Assembly: GCF_017874215.1 (NCBI RefSeq)
Contig: NZ_JAGGLB010000003.1
Span: forward strand, 248,001-312,000
DNA: 64,000 nucleotides
Direction of reading: 5' to 3'
From: Paenibacillus eucommiae
Lineage (GTDB): Bacteria; Bacillota; Bacilli; Paenibacillales; NBRC-103111
Made by a program: the position numbers and the translations under genes. Shown piece by piece: positions 17,276 to 25,299 of the stretch (its first letter is position 1; the number at the start of each line of letters is the position of its first letter). A model generated the notes under the pieces. That model searched no databases. It saw only the letters and a list, made by a program, of their open reading frames with translations, and was not told the origin of the DNA.

Positions 17276-17383
17276 ATTAGCAGGTTTATGGTCTCCAACT
17301 CGTTGGCGTCGTACATCCGACATGAGGGTACGACTTCAACAGACTGCTCATCGAGATAAATGCTTGTTTTTATAAAAACTAGT

Positions 17384-18379
17384 TTAAGTAAACTGAATAT
17401 CAAGGAATTGCAAATCATTTTCTATATTGATCGTCGTGGTCTTGATCATTTCTTTGGACCATGGATGTAGGTTATTAAAATCTAAGCTCCGAAAAGCTCC
17501 TGAATAAACTAGAATTTCACGTAGTCTGAGAAACAGAGGGATTTTATTTAGCCAGTAAGTCTCAAGCGAGTTCTCTTGGAAATATCCCTCCATAAAATAA
17601 TCGAAAAATCGTTTGGCAGAACGATTTCGCAGCTCTATTCCATCGCTCTTCAGTGGGGTTGCATAAAACAACGGATTTGCTATATCTGCAACGAACCAGT
17701 TGTATTCGCACTCATCAAAATCAAAGAGCGTCAAATCATCCTTATGGACATGGAAATTGTTAAGGTGGATATCACCATGAATCAAACCGTAAGAATCCCT
17801 GTCTTGAGGTAGTAGCATTAATTCGAATAGAAACTGTTTCGTCTTTTCAATCACATTAGCATAGGATTCAGGGACGTACTCAGCGAATTTGATTAGGTAA
17901 TTATTATCCTTCCAGTCACTTCGTCGTGCTGATCCTTTTTTAGCTTTGTATTTTTTTGATAACATATGAATTTTCCCGGTAGTCCGGCCTAGCTTTTGAA
18001 TCAGATTTTTATCTTCCATAAATATCTGATAATGAGGCTTCGATCCGGGCGCTTTTTTAAATGCTGTAGCGATAAAATAGGAATCCTCATGGTGAGTTAT
18101 ATTCACTAGTGAGCCCTCTAAAGAGCGTATTGGAGCTGCTACATTCACTCCATGATTGAATAAATACGTGATCCAATCCAATTCTGCTTCAGTCAAGTTA
18201 AGGGATCGATGAGAGCTGTGAGCAATTCTTAAAATACAACTTTTTGTGTTCTTATTGGCCTCATAGACAAAGTTTTGAAATCCCTTTAAATCGATCAAGT
18301 CGTTTTTATGAAATCCGTATTTACTGGCGGATTCCGTCAAAATATCGTCGTTTAGCAAAGTTTTAATTTCTTTTTCCAA
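17384..18379 (-). CDS. APH/ChoK-fold phosphotransferase
   Basis: 331 residues of the aminoglycoside phosphotransferase/choline kinase superfamily. The catalytic loop LIHGDIHLNNFHVHKDD has the Brenner motif (HGDxHxxN) and is followed by LTLFDFDECEYNWFVADIA with the metal-binding Asp. The N lobe carries KSCILRIAHSSHRSLN. The branch is that of homoserine-kinase-II-like (ThrB/YihE-type) proteins, so the substrate may be a small metabolite or a drug; the sequence does not decide. An uORF with a strong ribosome site lies in its leader. Confidence 0.85.
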   Translation of the reverse strand: MEKEIKTLLNDDILTESASKYGFHKNDLIDLKGFQNFVYEANKNTKSCILRIAHSSHRSLNLTEAELDWITYLFNHGVNVAAPIRSLEGSLVNITHHEDSYFIATAFKKAPGSKPHYQIFMEDKNLIQKLGRTTGKIHMLSKKYKAKKGSARRSDWKDNNYLIKFAEYVPESYANVIEKTKQFLFELMLLPQDRDSYGLIHGDIHLNNFHVHKDDLTLFDFDECEYNWFVADIANPLFYATPLKSDGIELRNRSAKRFFDYFMEGYFQENSLETYWLNKIPLFLRLREILVYSGAFRSLDFNNLHPWSKEMIKTTTINIENDLQFLDIQFT

Positions 18380-18400
18380 ATCGATTCCTCCTATAAATTC

Positions 18401-18478
18401 TTAATGTGAATTTATGATCGAAATCTCCTTTTCTTCAGGCAATCTAAGCAGCAATAACCAAGGCTGGTTGATGCGCAT
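18401..18478 (-). CDS. Possible 25-residue leader peptide of the phosphotransferase gene
   Basis: ATG at 18478 behind AAGGAGGGG, seven bases away, reading MRINQPWLLLLRLPEEKEIS and IINSH, stop at 18401-18403, 21 bp before the phosphotransferase ATG. The initiation signal is as good as that of the main gene. The five-leucine cluster (LLLLRL) could slow ribosomes. Inference only; no attenuator fold was worked out. Confidence 0.4.
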   Translation of the reverse strand: MRINQPWLLLLRLPEEKEISIINSH

Positions 18479-18628
18479 ATTTCCCCTCCTTACCAAGTCG
18501 TAAAAAAGATATTCTACATTATACAGCCATTTCCTTCTTAGGTTGTGCAGATCACCTTATAATGTTGACGCGACCTCTAATAAAGAGTTGGACTGACGTA
18601 CTCTATTTATGATGTCCCACAATGTTCA

Positions 18629-18940
18629 TTAATCTAAACCTAATTGGTCAATAAGAAAATCACCAGGTTGAAGTTTTACTACTGCATTTTTATCCTTATA
18701 GTTCCATCCATTGCTTATGGCATAATTAATTAGCTTCGCACAAACCTTAGGGTGACATAGGATCGTTGCCCAGTTGATTTTCCAAGAAAAGAATATCACA
18801 TAATACGATGTTTTAGTATCTGATGGGTATATCTTAAAACTAATAAAGTCATTGTCTGGACTTTGATCGATGATACAATGAAACGGGTAGTTATCGACTG
18901 TTAACTTCTTGACTTCCTTCGTAAATAGCTTCAAGTGCAT
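18629..18940 (-). CDS. Hypothetical protein (about 103 residues)
   Basis: Mixed alpha/beta, soluble, no signal peptide: KKLTVDNYPFHCIIDQSPDN, SFKIYPSDTKTSYYVIFFSW, AKLINYAISNGWNYKDK. The pattern (short strands, an aromatic strand pair, then a helix ending NGW) resembles small uncharacterised Bacillales proteins, and I assign no function. AAGGAG lies only two bases before the ATG at 18940; a TTG at 18934 with eight-base spacing may be the real start. Confidence 0.55.
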   Translation of the reverse strand: MHLKLFTKEVKKLTVDNYPFHCIIDQSPDNDFISFKIYPSDTKTSYYVIFFSWKINWATILCHPKVCAKLINYAISNGWNYKDKNAVVKLQPGDFLIDQLGLD

Positions 18941-19015
18941 GACTCCTTAATGAAATAATATGATTCAGCTTACTCACTTGTCAGAGCCTCTCAAAACTAC
19001 AGCTTATGACTTGAT

Positions 19016-19043
19016 CTACTAACCTGCCCGTTAGCGGAATAAA
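19016..19043. repeat. Half copy (left arm) of the intergenic repeat
   Basis: Reads CTACTAACCTGCCCGTTAGC, then GGAATAAA. The neighbouring minus-strand gene ends inside it: its final codon and TAA stop are repeat sequence. Confidence 0.5.
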
Positions 19044-19501
19044 ACATTTTCCTTGAGGATGCTAAAAATTGGTATGCTCTTTTCACCTTCATTGTCACAT
19101 TGATCAAGTGTATACACGTAGTCATCTTTTGTCTCAATCATGTTAATCTTCTTGCACCGGTAAATCTGTTTTCCATGCTCAGAGCTCATTCCATCTCTGG
19201 TATTATCAATTGTCCAGGTGACCTCTCTGCCATTTGAATGCACATCATGTATCCAGTAACCACCGTCGATAATCGGTGGAATGAGCATCAGATAGTCGCC
19301 TTTCCCATTTTTATGACGTTGAACCATCTCATCTAAGCGTTCTACATCCACCTTGTTAAAATGGTGAAGGATAATATCTTTTCTTTCAAGTGCCTCTTTG
19401 TCAGTCGTTAGATTAATAACCAAAATCGTTACCAACACCACGATGATACCAGCCAGCACCCCGATCGTTATCTTTGTTCGTAACATGTTTAAGTAATTCA
19501 T
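19031..19501 (-). CDS. Membrane-anchored DUF4362-like protein
   Basis: 156 residues with one N-terminal membrane helix (about 11-31, ITIGVLAGIIVVLVTILVI) and an outside domain. That domain has VDVERLDEMVQRHKNGKGDY, then IHDVHSNGREVTWTIDNTRD and YRCKKINMIETKDDYVYTLD. The order (short helix with NGK, a strand with DNTRD, a Cys-bearing helix) resembles DUF4362 proteins of Bacillus and Paenibacillus. The start overlaps the stop of the upstream kinase gene by four bases, so they are translationally coupled. The C terminus may be shortened, since its stop is repeat sequence. Confidence 0.6.
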   Translation of the reverse strand: MNYLNMLRTKITIGVLAGIIVVLVTILVINLTTDKEALERKDIILHHFNKVDVERLDEMVQRHKNGKGDYLMLIPPIIDGGYWIHDVHSNGREVTWTIDNTRDGMSSEHGKQIYRCKKINMIETKDDYVYTLDQCDNEGEKSIPIFSILKENVLFR

Positions 19502-20019
19502 ACATCATCTTCAAATATACATTTTAAAATCAAACCTGCACATTCTTCGGAGGTGTTTAAATATGTGTTGACAGTACAATTGTACTGGATATCTTTTGCC
19601 ATGATTTTGTGTTGCCAATCAGACTGGTCTTCTGTTCTATTTCCTCGTGCAATATTTCTTTGACGGCAAATGTCTAAAGGGCAAAACACTTCAACAATGT
19701 ATAAGGGGTACCCAGTAAATATATTCTTCACTTTTTCATAATGTGGTTTTAACTCAGCTCTTTCTACCATAATGCCGTCAATAAGTACATTTTTACCATG
19801 GTCAGAAAATAACTTGGCTGTATGATACATCAAGATAATTGCTTCACTTAAATACTTCCAATAATCTTCACGAAGATAACGTTCACCTATCATTTCTTCA
19901 AAAAGGTCATTGGCAACAACATAAAAAAATTCGTGCGATTTCAACTGTAAAGCATCTACTATAGATGTTTTTCCAGAACTCGTAACACCGTTTAAAAATA
20001 CGATTCTACCTTTGTTCAT
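19498..20019 (-). CDS. Chloramphenicol-phosphotransferase-like P-loop kinase
   Basis: 173 residues. Walker A is FLNGVTSSGKTSIVDAL (about 9-25), the lid helix has RGNRTEDQSDWQHK, and the NVLIDGIMVE strand carries the Asp expected in chloramphenicol phosphotransferase (CPT)-like kinases. Streptomyces CPT phosphorylates the 3-hydroxyl of chloramphenicol; many relatives have other substrates. It lies between a truncated NUDIX gene (14 bp upstream) and the DUF4362-like gene (4-bp overlap), forming one transcription unit. Confidence 0.75.
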   Translation of the reverse strand: MNKGRIVFLNGVTSSGKTSIVDALQLKSHEFFYVVANDLFEEMIGERYLREDYWKYLSEAIILMYHTAKLFSDHGKNVLIDGIMVERAELKPHYEKVKNIFTGYPLYIVEVFCPLDICRQRNIARGNRTEDQSDWQHKIMAKDIQYNCTVNTYLNTSEECAGLILKCIFEDDV

Positions 20020-20033
20020 CCTTTTGATACCCC

Positions 20034-20264
20034 TTATTCAATAGACTGACTTACATTTTGAAAAACAGCACAAAATTTTGTTACCTCTATATCTATACCG
20101 CTCTCTTCTTTTGTTTCCCTGATCGCTGCATTTTTCAGCGATTCGCCTTCTTCAACCACGCCCCCTGGCATTTCCCAACCTCTTTCAGGACCTTTTATTA
20201 ATAATATTTCGTTATGCTCATTAAGTACAATTGTAGCTGCAGAAAGAAAATGTTTTGGAGCCAT
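20034..20264 (-). pseudogene. NUDIX hydrolase, C-terminally truncated (76 residues)
   Basis: A full NUDIX box is present (GGVVEEGESLKNAAIRETKE-ESGI, about 33-56) after SAATIVLNEHNEILLIKGPE. The frame stops at FQNVSQSIE, where family members continue about 60 residues more (NVS.SICNT...), so the lower half of the fold is lost. The start has an excellent AGGAGG, so it may still be translated, but activity is doubtful. Confidence 0.65.
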
Positions 20265-20552
20265 CTTATGTCCTCCTATTCTACTACTTTATAAAACTAT
20301 GTTACCATTATTTCCCTAATAGTACTATACTGCCTAGGCAGCCGATATTATTGCCTTCCATTTCCTAATGATTATTGCGGAATAGTTCTCCGTTAACTTA
20401 TTAAACTGATCCCTGTTGTCGAAGGACTATCACCCGAGCGGCAAAAAACAAGACGCCCTCCCGGCTGCTGGAGCCAGATGGGAATCTTATATTTCAATCC
20501 ATCAATGCTGAGGGAAGATCTTTTACCTTTATTTTCTAACAACAGACAACTG

Positions 20553-20582
20553 GGATAAAATGCAAGCCGCCTTCTCATACTA
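20553..20582 (+). promoter_or_regulatory. Sigma-G-like (forespore) promoter
   Basis: GGATA at 20553-20557 and CATACTA at 20576-20582, 18 bp apart, fit the sigma-G consensus (GnATR, 17-18, CATnnTA). A ribosome site and ATG begin about 14 to 27 bases downstream. Confidence 0.5.
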
Positions 20583-20608
20583 ACTGTGAGACGATGGAGG
20601 TGAACGCA

Positions 20609-20770
20609 ATGCCCAAAAATGACGCCGATCCCAAGTATGACCGCGAAGATAACAAAGCAGATAAGAAAGACAATCAGCACAACTTAAACGATGAAGCGCC
20701 GACACTAACAAGCAACAAGGACACTGATTACGTCCCAAGTTTAAATGGAATTCCCAAAGATGAAGTTTAA
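20609..20770 (+). CDS. Small, very hydrophilic protein (53 residues), possible spore protein
   Basis: ATG at 20609 behind TGGAGGTG. The product is MPKNDADPKYDREDNKADKK, then DNQHNLNDEAPTLTSNK and DTDYVPSLNGIPKDEV: about half Asp, Asn, Lys and Glu, no Cys or Trp, probably disordered. It has its own sigma-G-like promoter and a strong terminator, so it is a complete monocistronic gene. I do not recognise a family. A forespore protein role is inferred from promoter and composition only. Confidence 0.65.
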   Translation: MPKNDADPKYDREDNKADKKDNQHNLNDEAPTLTSNKDTDYVPSLNGIPKDEV

Positions 20771-20781
20771 GTAAATTCTGG

Positions 20782-20823
20782 GCTACTCTTCTCGTCCCTT
20801 AATGATCAGAGAGTAGCTTTTTT
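20782..20823 (+). terminator. Intrinsic terminator of the small spore-type gene
   Basis: GCTACTCT (20782-20789) pairs with AGAGTAGC (20810-20817), followed by six T. It lies 11 bp beyond the stop. Confidence 0.8.
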
Positions 20824-20899
20824 AGTGAAAATGAAAACGCCAAAGCGTTCTGCTCCTGCTTCATTCATTACTTTTTATCGCACGAGGAATCTCGATTTT

Positions 20900-22192
20900 T
20901 TATGATATTAGCTTAAGCCATAAGTACAAGCCAACCAGTGTAATAAATAGCGTAGGCAGCGTTAGCACAATTCCGATTCTAAAATAGGTTCCCCACGTGA
21001 TAGTTATACCTTTTCGTGATAAAACATGAAGCCACAGCAATGTAGCCAATGATCCAATCGGCGTGATTTTCGGACCCAAATCTGACCCTATCACGTTGGA
21101 ATAAATTAAAGCTTCGCGGATTACACCTTCTGTTTGAGTTCCTTTTATAGCCAGAGCATCGATCATAACCGTAGGCAAGTTGTTCATAACAGAAGACAAT
21201 ATCGCTGCGATAAACCCCATCCCGATCGTAGCCGCGAACAAGCCCTTATCCGCTACCATCTGGATGACTGCACCCAATTGATCCGTAAGTCCGACATTGC
21301 GCAGACCATAGACTACAACATACATTCCGATGGAAAATACGACTACAGCCCAAGGAGCTTCTTTTATAACCCTTTTTGTCTCAATGGCGGGGCTTTTACG
21401 TGCAGCTATGATAAAGAGCAGCGCAGCGATGCCAGCAATAATCGAAACTGGGACATTAATAAACTCACTTAACAGATAGGCCACAAGAAGTACCACCAGG
21501 ATGATCCAGGAAAACCGAAACAATCTGAAATCTTTAATGGCTTCGCTTGGCTGTTTTAGCTGCTCGTGGTCATAATGCTTAGGAATGCTTTTCCGGAAAA
21601 ATAAATACAGTACAAGGATACTGGCTCCAAGAGAAAAGAAATTGGGAATAATCATACGGCTGGCGTATTCCACAAATCCAATGCCGAAGTAGTCGGCAGA
21701 AACTATATTCACCAGATTACTCACTACAAAAGGCAATGAGGTTGTATCCGCAATAAATCCGCTAGCCATGATAAATGGAAGGATCATCCGATCATCGAAT
21801 TTTAATGCCCTTACCATCGCAAGCACGATTGGCGTTAGGATGAGCGCAGCGCCATCATTGGCGAAAAGTGCAGCCACCGCGGCCCCAAGCAAAATCACAT
21901 AAATAAACATCGTGGTCCCGTTGCCTCTTGCAATCCGAGCCATATGAAGTGCCGCCCACTCAAAAAAGCCGATCTCATCCAAAATAAGTGAAATCAGAAT
22001 AATCGCGACAAAGGCCAGCGTTGCATTCCAGACAATTAACGTTACGTCCCAAACATCGCCTAAACTCACAACTTGGAAAATTAAGGCTAGGATAGCGCCG
22101 CCCATGGCAGAATAACCGATGCTCAACCCCTTGGGCTGCCAGATTACAAAAATTATAGTCACAACAAATATGAGAAAAGCAACATAAGCCAT
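20900..22192 (-). CDS. arsB: ArsB arsenite efflux pump
   Basis: 430 residues, about 11-12 membrane helices, of the ArsB/NhaD ion transporter superfamily. ArsB marks include [53 protein letters not shown] and [20 protein letters not shown]. It exports arsenite and antimonite across the cell membrane using the proton motive force. The start has AGGAGG and lies 14 bp after arsR, so the two form an operon. No arsC or arsD is present, so arsenate reduction must be done elsewhere. Confidence 0.95.
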   Translation of the reverse strand: MAYVAFLIFVVTIIFVIWQPKGLSIGYSAMGGAILALIFQVVSLGDVWDVTLIVWNATLAFVAIILISLILDEIGFFEWAALHMARIARGNGTTMFIYVILLGAAVAALFANDGAALILTPIVLAMVRALKFDDRMILPFIMASGFIADTTSLPFVVSNLVNIVSADYFGIGFVEYASRMIIPNFFSLGASILVLYLFFRKSIPKHYDHEQLKQPSEAIKDFRLFRFSWIILVVLLVAYLLSEFINVPVSIIAGIAALLFIIAARKSPAIETKRVIKEAPWAVVVFSIGMYVVVYGLRNVGLTDQLGAVIQMVADKGLFAATIGMGFIAAILSSVMNNLPTVMIDALAIKGTQTEGVIREALIYSNVIGSDLGPKITPIGSLATLLWLHVLSRKGITITWGTYFRIGIVLTLPTLFITLVGLYLWLKLIS

Positions 22193-22206
22193 AAAGCCCT
22201 CCTGGG

Positions 22207-22530
22207 TTAATTGCAGCAGTCGTTATCTTCACAAACAAGCGAATTAAGTTTCTCTTTTTGTGAAGGAAGCTGATTAAGAATTTCAGTTAAATAAGGTTTG
22301 TCTTGAACCGCTAAGGAGTAATAGACCCATTGGCCCTTTTTGGTTTCCTTTACAAGCCCACCGTCTTTCAATTTGCGCATATGCTGACTGATGTTCGGCT
22401 GACTCGTTTGTAAAATATCCACAATTTCACACACGCATAACTCTTTTTCTTTGAGCAGAGCAACAATGGTTAACCTGTTCTTATCTCCAAGCAGTTTAAA
22501 CACATTGGCTATTTCTTCGATTTGACTCAT
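22207..22530 (-). CDS. arsR: ArsR-family arsenic-responsive repressor
   Basis: 107 residues from ATG 22530 (the longer frame to 22581 has no ribosome site). It has the winged [23 protein letters not shown] and the metal site ELCVCEIVD in the recognition helix, with the Cys-x-Cys pair that binds As(III) or Sb(III). Binding releases it from DNA and turns on arsR-arsB. A further Cys cluster at the C terminus (VCEDNDCCN) may also bind metal. Confidence 0.93.
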   Translation of the reverse strand: MSQIEEIANVFKLLGDKNRLTIVALLKEKELCVCEIVDILQTSQPNISQHMRKLKDGGLVKETKKGQWVYYSLAVQDKPYLTEILNQLPSQKEKLNSLVCEDNDCCN

Positions 22531-22626
22531 GGATTTCCACCCCTTTTTAAGTGTGGGAATTCTCCCCCTTCTGCAAAGCAATCAAGTTAAACACATAGTA
22601 ACTTTTTATTTATTTTCTCATACTTC

Positions 22627-22642
22627 CATTCACTTGTAAATG
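22627..22642 (-). promoter_or_regulatory. Candidate ArsR operator
   Basis: CATTCACTTGTAAATG is a 16-bp imperfect palindrome (12 of 16 positions symmetrical). It lies immediately downstream of a perfect minus-strand TATAAT (plus-strand ATTATA at 22643-22648), so a bound repressor would cover the start of transcription. The -35 (TTATTT) is poor. Confidence 0.4.
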
Positions 22643-22750
22643 ATTATATAATTATGTGATTATAAAATAAATTGATATTTTTTATCTACAGTGGATTAAA
22701 TGTTACCTTAAAAAAGGGAGGGAATATTATCCATCACTTCGAATCCAAAA

Positions 22751-22793
22751 AAAATCGCGTGAACTGCTGAAAGCAGCAACCACGCTGATTTTT
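22751..22793. terminator. Bidirectional hairpin between arsR and the DUF4259-like gene
   Basis: AAAATCGCGTG...CACGCTGATTTTT with an inner GCTG/CAGC. T-rich on both strands, so it can end the minus-strand transcript of the DUF4259-like gene. Confidence 0.7.
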
Positions 22794-23709
22794 ATTTTTT
22801 AAGTAAATCATTTAATTCGTTAATAGTTACTTTGGAAACCACTTCGCTATGCGGGCTGATGTTTTGCTTCCAGTATTGCAGTGTCTTTTCCATAGACTTT
22901 GAAAAATCATCATAGGCAAGATTGTAATTGACACCACTGCCCACTGTAGCTAATAGGCATTGGGTATAAGTTGGAAGCTTACCAACTATTTCAAAAAACT
23001 TGTCGTTATACTCAAAAAAAGAAGCACGCTCTTTAGCACTTTCATAACCAAAAGGATAGGAGGAAATACGAGCAGTCTGGTCGTCAAAGGCGGCATACTT
23101 AGCTGCCTGTCCTCCTACAAGTTCCCATTTAAAGTTTGAAAGGCGAGCATTCAGAAAATCGTTAAAATCCGGTTCTTTGCTCTGCTCGATATCAGTGAAT
23201 GCAACCCGCATTGTTCCCCGGTTATTATAAAAGGCACAGTCGATAATGATAATGCCACCATAACATTCATTTGGATATTGAAAAGAAAGACAACTGCCAT
23301 TTTGATACTTGCTTTCAACTTGCTTTGGTGGTTTCACTCTCTTTTTTGTCATACTTCTTGGTTTGCTGATTTTGGTTAAAAATTTCTGTAAACATGTAGT
23401 TCTCTTGTCAAGAAACTGCTGATCTGCCCCGAGCTGTTCACATACATTCAAGTCATTTCCACTTTCAATAATCTGAGCTACTTGCTTTAGCAGCTCGTCA
23501 TCTAAGGATTTCGTTTCCCACAGGCAGTAGGCAAAAGCAAATAGGACGTTGTTCTTATCCTCAGCAAGATTTAAGCTATAAGAAAATTTTTCCTGTAACT
23601 CACTTGCAATAACATGAACTTCGCAACCAAGATTATATTGTTCAAAAAAATATTCCTTAACCTCACAAGAGGTGTCATTACCAAACACTTCAGCACTCCA
23701 TGTTCCCAT
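22792..23709 (-). CDS. DUF4259-like hypothetical protein
   Basis: 305 residues. The N terminus MGTWSAEVFGNDTSCEVKEY is the hallmark opening of DUF4259 proteins (MG.WG...F.ND.A.D). It is followed by a helical segment with FAFAYCLWETKSLDDELLKQ, a basic linker (about 117-130, KKRVKPPKQ) and a second alpha/beta part of unknown kind (about 135-300). The DUF4259 domain has no known function; relatives often stand near immunity-protein genes, but no toxin gene is visible here. Confidence 0.65.
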   Translation of the reverse strand: MGTWSAEVFGNDTSCEVKEYFFEQYNLGCEVHVIASELQEKFSYSLNLAEDKNNVLFAFAYCLWETKSLDDELLKQVAQIIESGNDLNVCEQLGADQQFLDKRTTCLQKFLTKISKPRSMTKKRVKPPKQVESKYQNGSCLSFQYPNECYGGIIIIDCAFYNNRGTMRVAFTDIEQSKEPDFNDFLNARLSNFKWELVGGQAAKYAAFDDQTARISSYPFGYESAKERASFFEYNDKFFEIVGKLPTYTQCLLATVGSGVNYNLAYDDFSKSMEKTLQYWKQNISPHSEVVSKVTINELNDLLKK

Positions 23710-23739
23710 ACTATCACCACCTAATTTGTAATACCGTAT

Positions 23740-24597
23740 TTACTTTTTGTTTAAGCTTCTTTGGGCACGAGTTACAATTCGTTTTGTTTCTTTCGTATCA
23801 GAAGCTTCCGTCCATTCACGACAAATCTGAAGCACCCAATCGGGATTAGTCTTTATAGCATCATTTAACCAATTGCTTACGGAATCCTGAACATATTTGA
23901 CCGGATCGGATTTAACAGCTTCCAGAAGAGAAAGAGCCATCCCTGGATTCTCCTTTAATGCGGTAATATGTTTAGCCCAAACACCTTGTGGGCGGGTTGA
24001 TTCAATGGCAAATCTTCTAATATTAGCATCCTTATCGAACACCCAATCCTTCAAAAGATGTATCGCTTGCACTAACTCCTTCGAAATCGATTCTCTTACA
24101 GCCATCCAAGCAATCTCACGTACGCCAAAATGGGAATCTGCAGCAAACGGACGAATGAATGTCAATTTCTTTTCCAGGCTTAAATGATGATCGAGCCCAA
24201 CTATATAAGCAGACCAGCAGCGAACACTGTCTGAACGATGGGTGGATAGCGCCTCAAAGATTCGGGATCGCTCCTCTTCAGATTTGTGATCCATGAGAAC
24301 AAGCCATTCTTTTGCAATAGCCGGTATTACTTTCATTATCTTATTATCGTTCAAATGATTAATAGCAAATAACATTGCATCTGATTCCTGCTTCAATCCG
24401 AGTTCACTAAGGACATTTTGCAGCAGTATGGTATGATCGACGGCTAACCATTCTGTAAGATTAACCGTCTGAAGATGCCCCTTGTGAAGTAGGCTGACTA
24501 CCTCATCAGGAATCTCGCTAACCTTACGAGCGCCTTTCCTTTGCAGAATCTCATCTGTAATCATATCAGAAATCATTCTCTTGTTTTCTTTGTCCAT
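23740..24597 (-). CDS. AlkC-type DNA glycosylase-like HEAT-repeat protein
   Basis: 285 residues, all helical HEAT-like repeats. The segment IRRFAIESTRPQGVWAKHIT, then LLEAVKSDPVKYVQDSVSNW and LNDAIKTNP, aligns with the second paralogue at 62653-63765 (VRRLASEGCRPRLPWG, DPSLYVRKSVANNLNDIAKD). AlkC/AlkD enzymes excise bulky or cationic alkylated bases without base flipping. This copy lacks the C-terminal extra domain of its paralogue, and several AlkC-conserved residues differ, so activity is less certain. It lies just downstream of the structured repeat at 24655. Confidence 0.7.
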   Translation of the reverse strand: MDKENKRMISDMITDEILQRKGARKVSEIPDEVVSLLHKGHLQTVNLTEWLAVDHTILLQNVLSELGLKQESDAMLFAINHLNDNKIMKVIPAIAKEWLVLMDHKSEEERSRIFEALSTHRSDSVRCWSAYIVGLDHHLSLEKKLTFIRPFAADSHFGVREIAWMAVRESISKELVQAIHLLKDWVFDKDANIRRFAIESTRPQGVWAKHITALKENPGMALSLLEAVKSDPVKYVQDSVSNWLNDAIKTNPDWVLQICREWTEASDTKETKRIVTRAQRSLNKK

Positions 24598-24654
24598 GTT
24601 TTTCTCCTGGAATCATTCTTGGATTAGATAAAGCACGCCGTCTTCTGAATAAAA

Positions 24655-25245
24655 TTTAAGAAAAAGCCTTGCGGCGTCCTTTGATGAGCGTGTTCGTGAC
24701 TTGGGTGTGTTGCGGAGGGAATGGCTATGGGATCCAGCCGCTGTTAAAGATTTGTTCCCTTGAATGGTATCGATGAAGAGGTAGGAACAAATCTTTAAAG
24801 GCGGACGCTACTGCTCTTCCTCCCACAGCCATTCCCTCTCATTAGCTACAATCGCACGAATCGCACGAACACCAAGCTCAAACGGACTGCCAGCAAGGGT
24901 TTTTCTCTGGATCGGAGGGGATTCCCAGCGGCCTGCTGGCCAAGCCGCTGGGACTGAAGAACGGTCCCGCCAGCGCTCACAACCGATAGGATCTGCTACT
25001 TTTACGATGTTTTTCATCGTTAAAATCCATTTTAACCACCCAAAGAGGTCATCCGGCCTCTTTTAACGATGAAAATCATCATTAACGTGATGGATTGACC
25101 TGGAACACTTCATTTAACGATGAGAAACATCGTTAAATGAAGCACACGCTCGTTTTCGACGGAGGGCGGACTGCTTCGGGGTGTGCTCTTCCCCTTCTAT
25201 GCTTTATCACTGTAAAGCACTTAAGCTTTCTTATTTCTTGTTAAA
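24655..25245. repeat. Large structured intergenic element, copy 1 (interrupted)
   Basis: Shares about 340 bp with copy 2 at 32451-32815, same orientation. A long helix pairs 24715-24732 with 24821-24838 (17 of 18). Inside it a perfect 15-bp helix pairs 24744-24758 with 24784-24798. Further on, CCCAGCGGC/GCCGCTGGG and GGGAC/GTCCC form hairpins. One end carries GCC-TTGC-GGC next to a run that reads T5 on the minus strand. The match is interrupted by a 210-bp insert (24995-25204) and then resumes (ATCACTGTAAAGCACTTAA). Several frames cross it, but none is conserved with copy 2. Confidence 0.8.
24995..25204. repeat. 210-bp insert inside copy 1 with three AACGATG hairpins
   Basis: Absent from copy 2. 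It holds three successive hairpins of the same unit: ACGATG/CATCGT at 25004-25020, AACGATG/CATCATT at about 25065-25083, and a perfect 12-bp CATTTAACGATG/CATCGTTAAATG at 25111-25139. No frame or terminal repeats identify it. Confidence 0.65.
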
Positions 25246-25276
25246 AAGGCCCCCGATCACTTAAGTGATCAGGGAC
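25243..25276 (-). terminator. Intrinsic terminator of the Old Yellow Enzyme gene
   Basis: The palindrome GATCACTTAAGTGATC, extended by CCC/GGG pairs, is followed on the minus strand by GGCC and five T. It lies 24 bp beyond the stop. Confidence 0.85.
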
Positions 25277-25299
25277 CTCCTCCTCTGATCTACACAAAC

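Noticed and set aside
20393..20680. 95-residue minus-strand frame with hydrophobic start (MLIVFLICFVIFAVILGIGV)
   Set aside because: It runs antisense through the small spore-type gene, whose promoter, ribosome site and terminator are convincing; no good ribosome site supports the minus frame.
24808..25017. 69-residue minus-strand frame across the structured element (MKNIVKVADPIGCERWRD)
   Set aside because: The corresponding frame in copy 2 is shifted and differs; the similarity CERWRD...SSVPAA reflects repeated DNA, while the conserved feature is base pairing.
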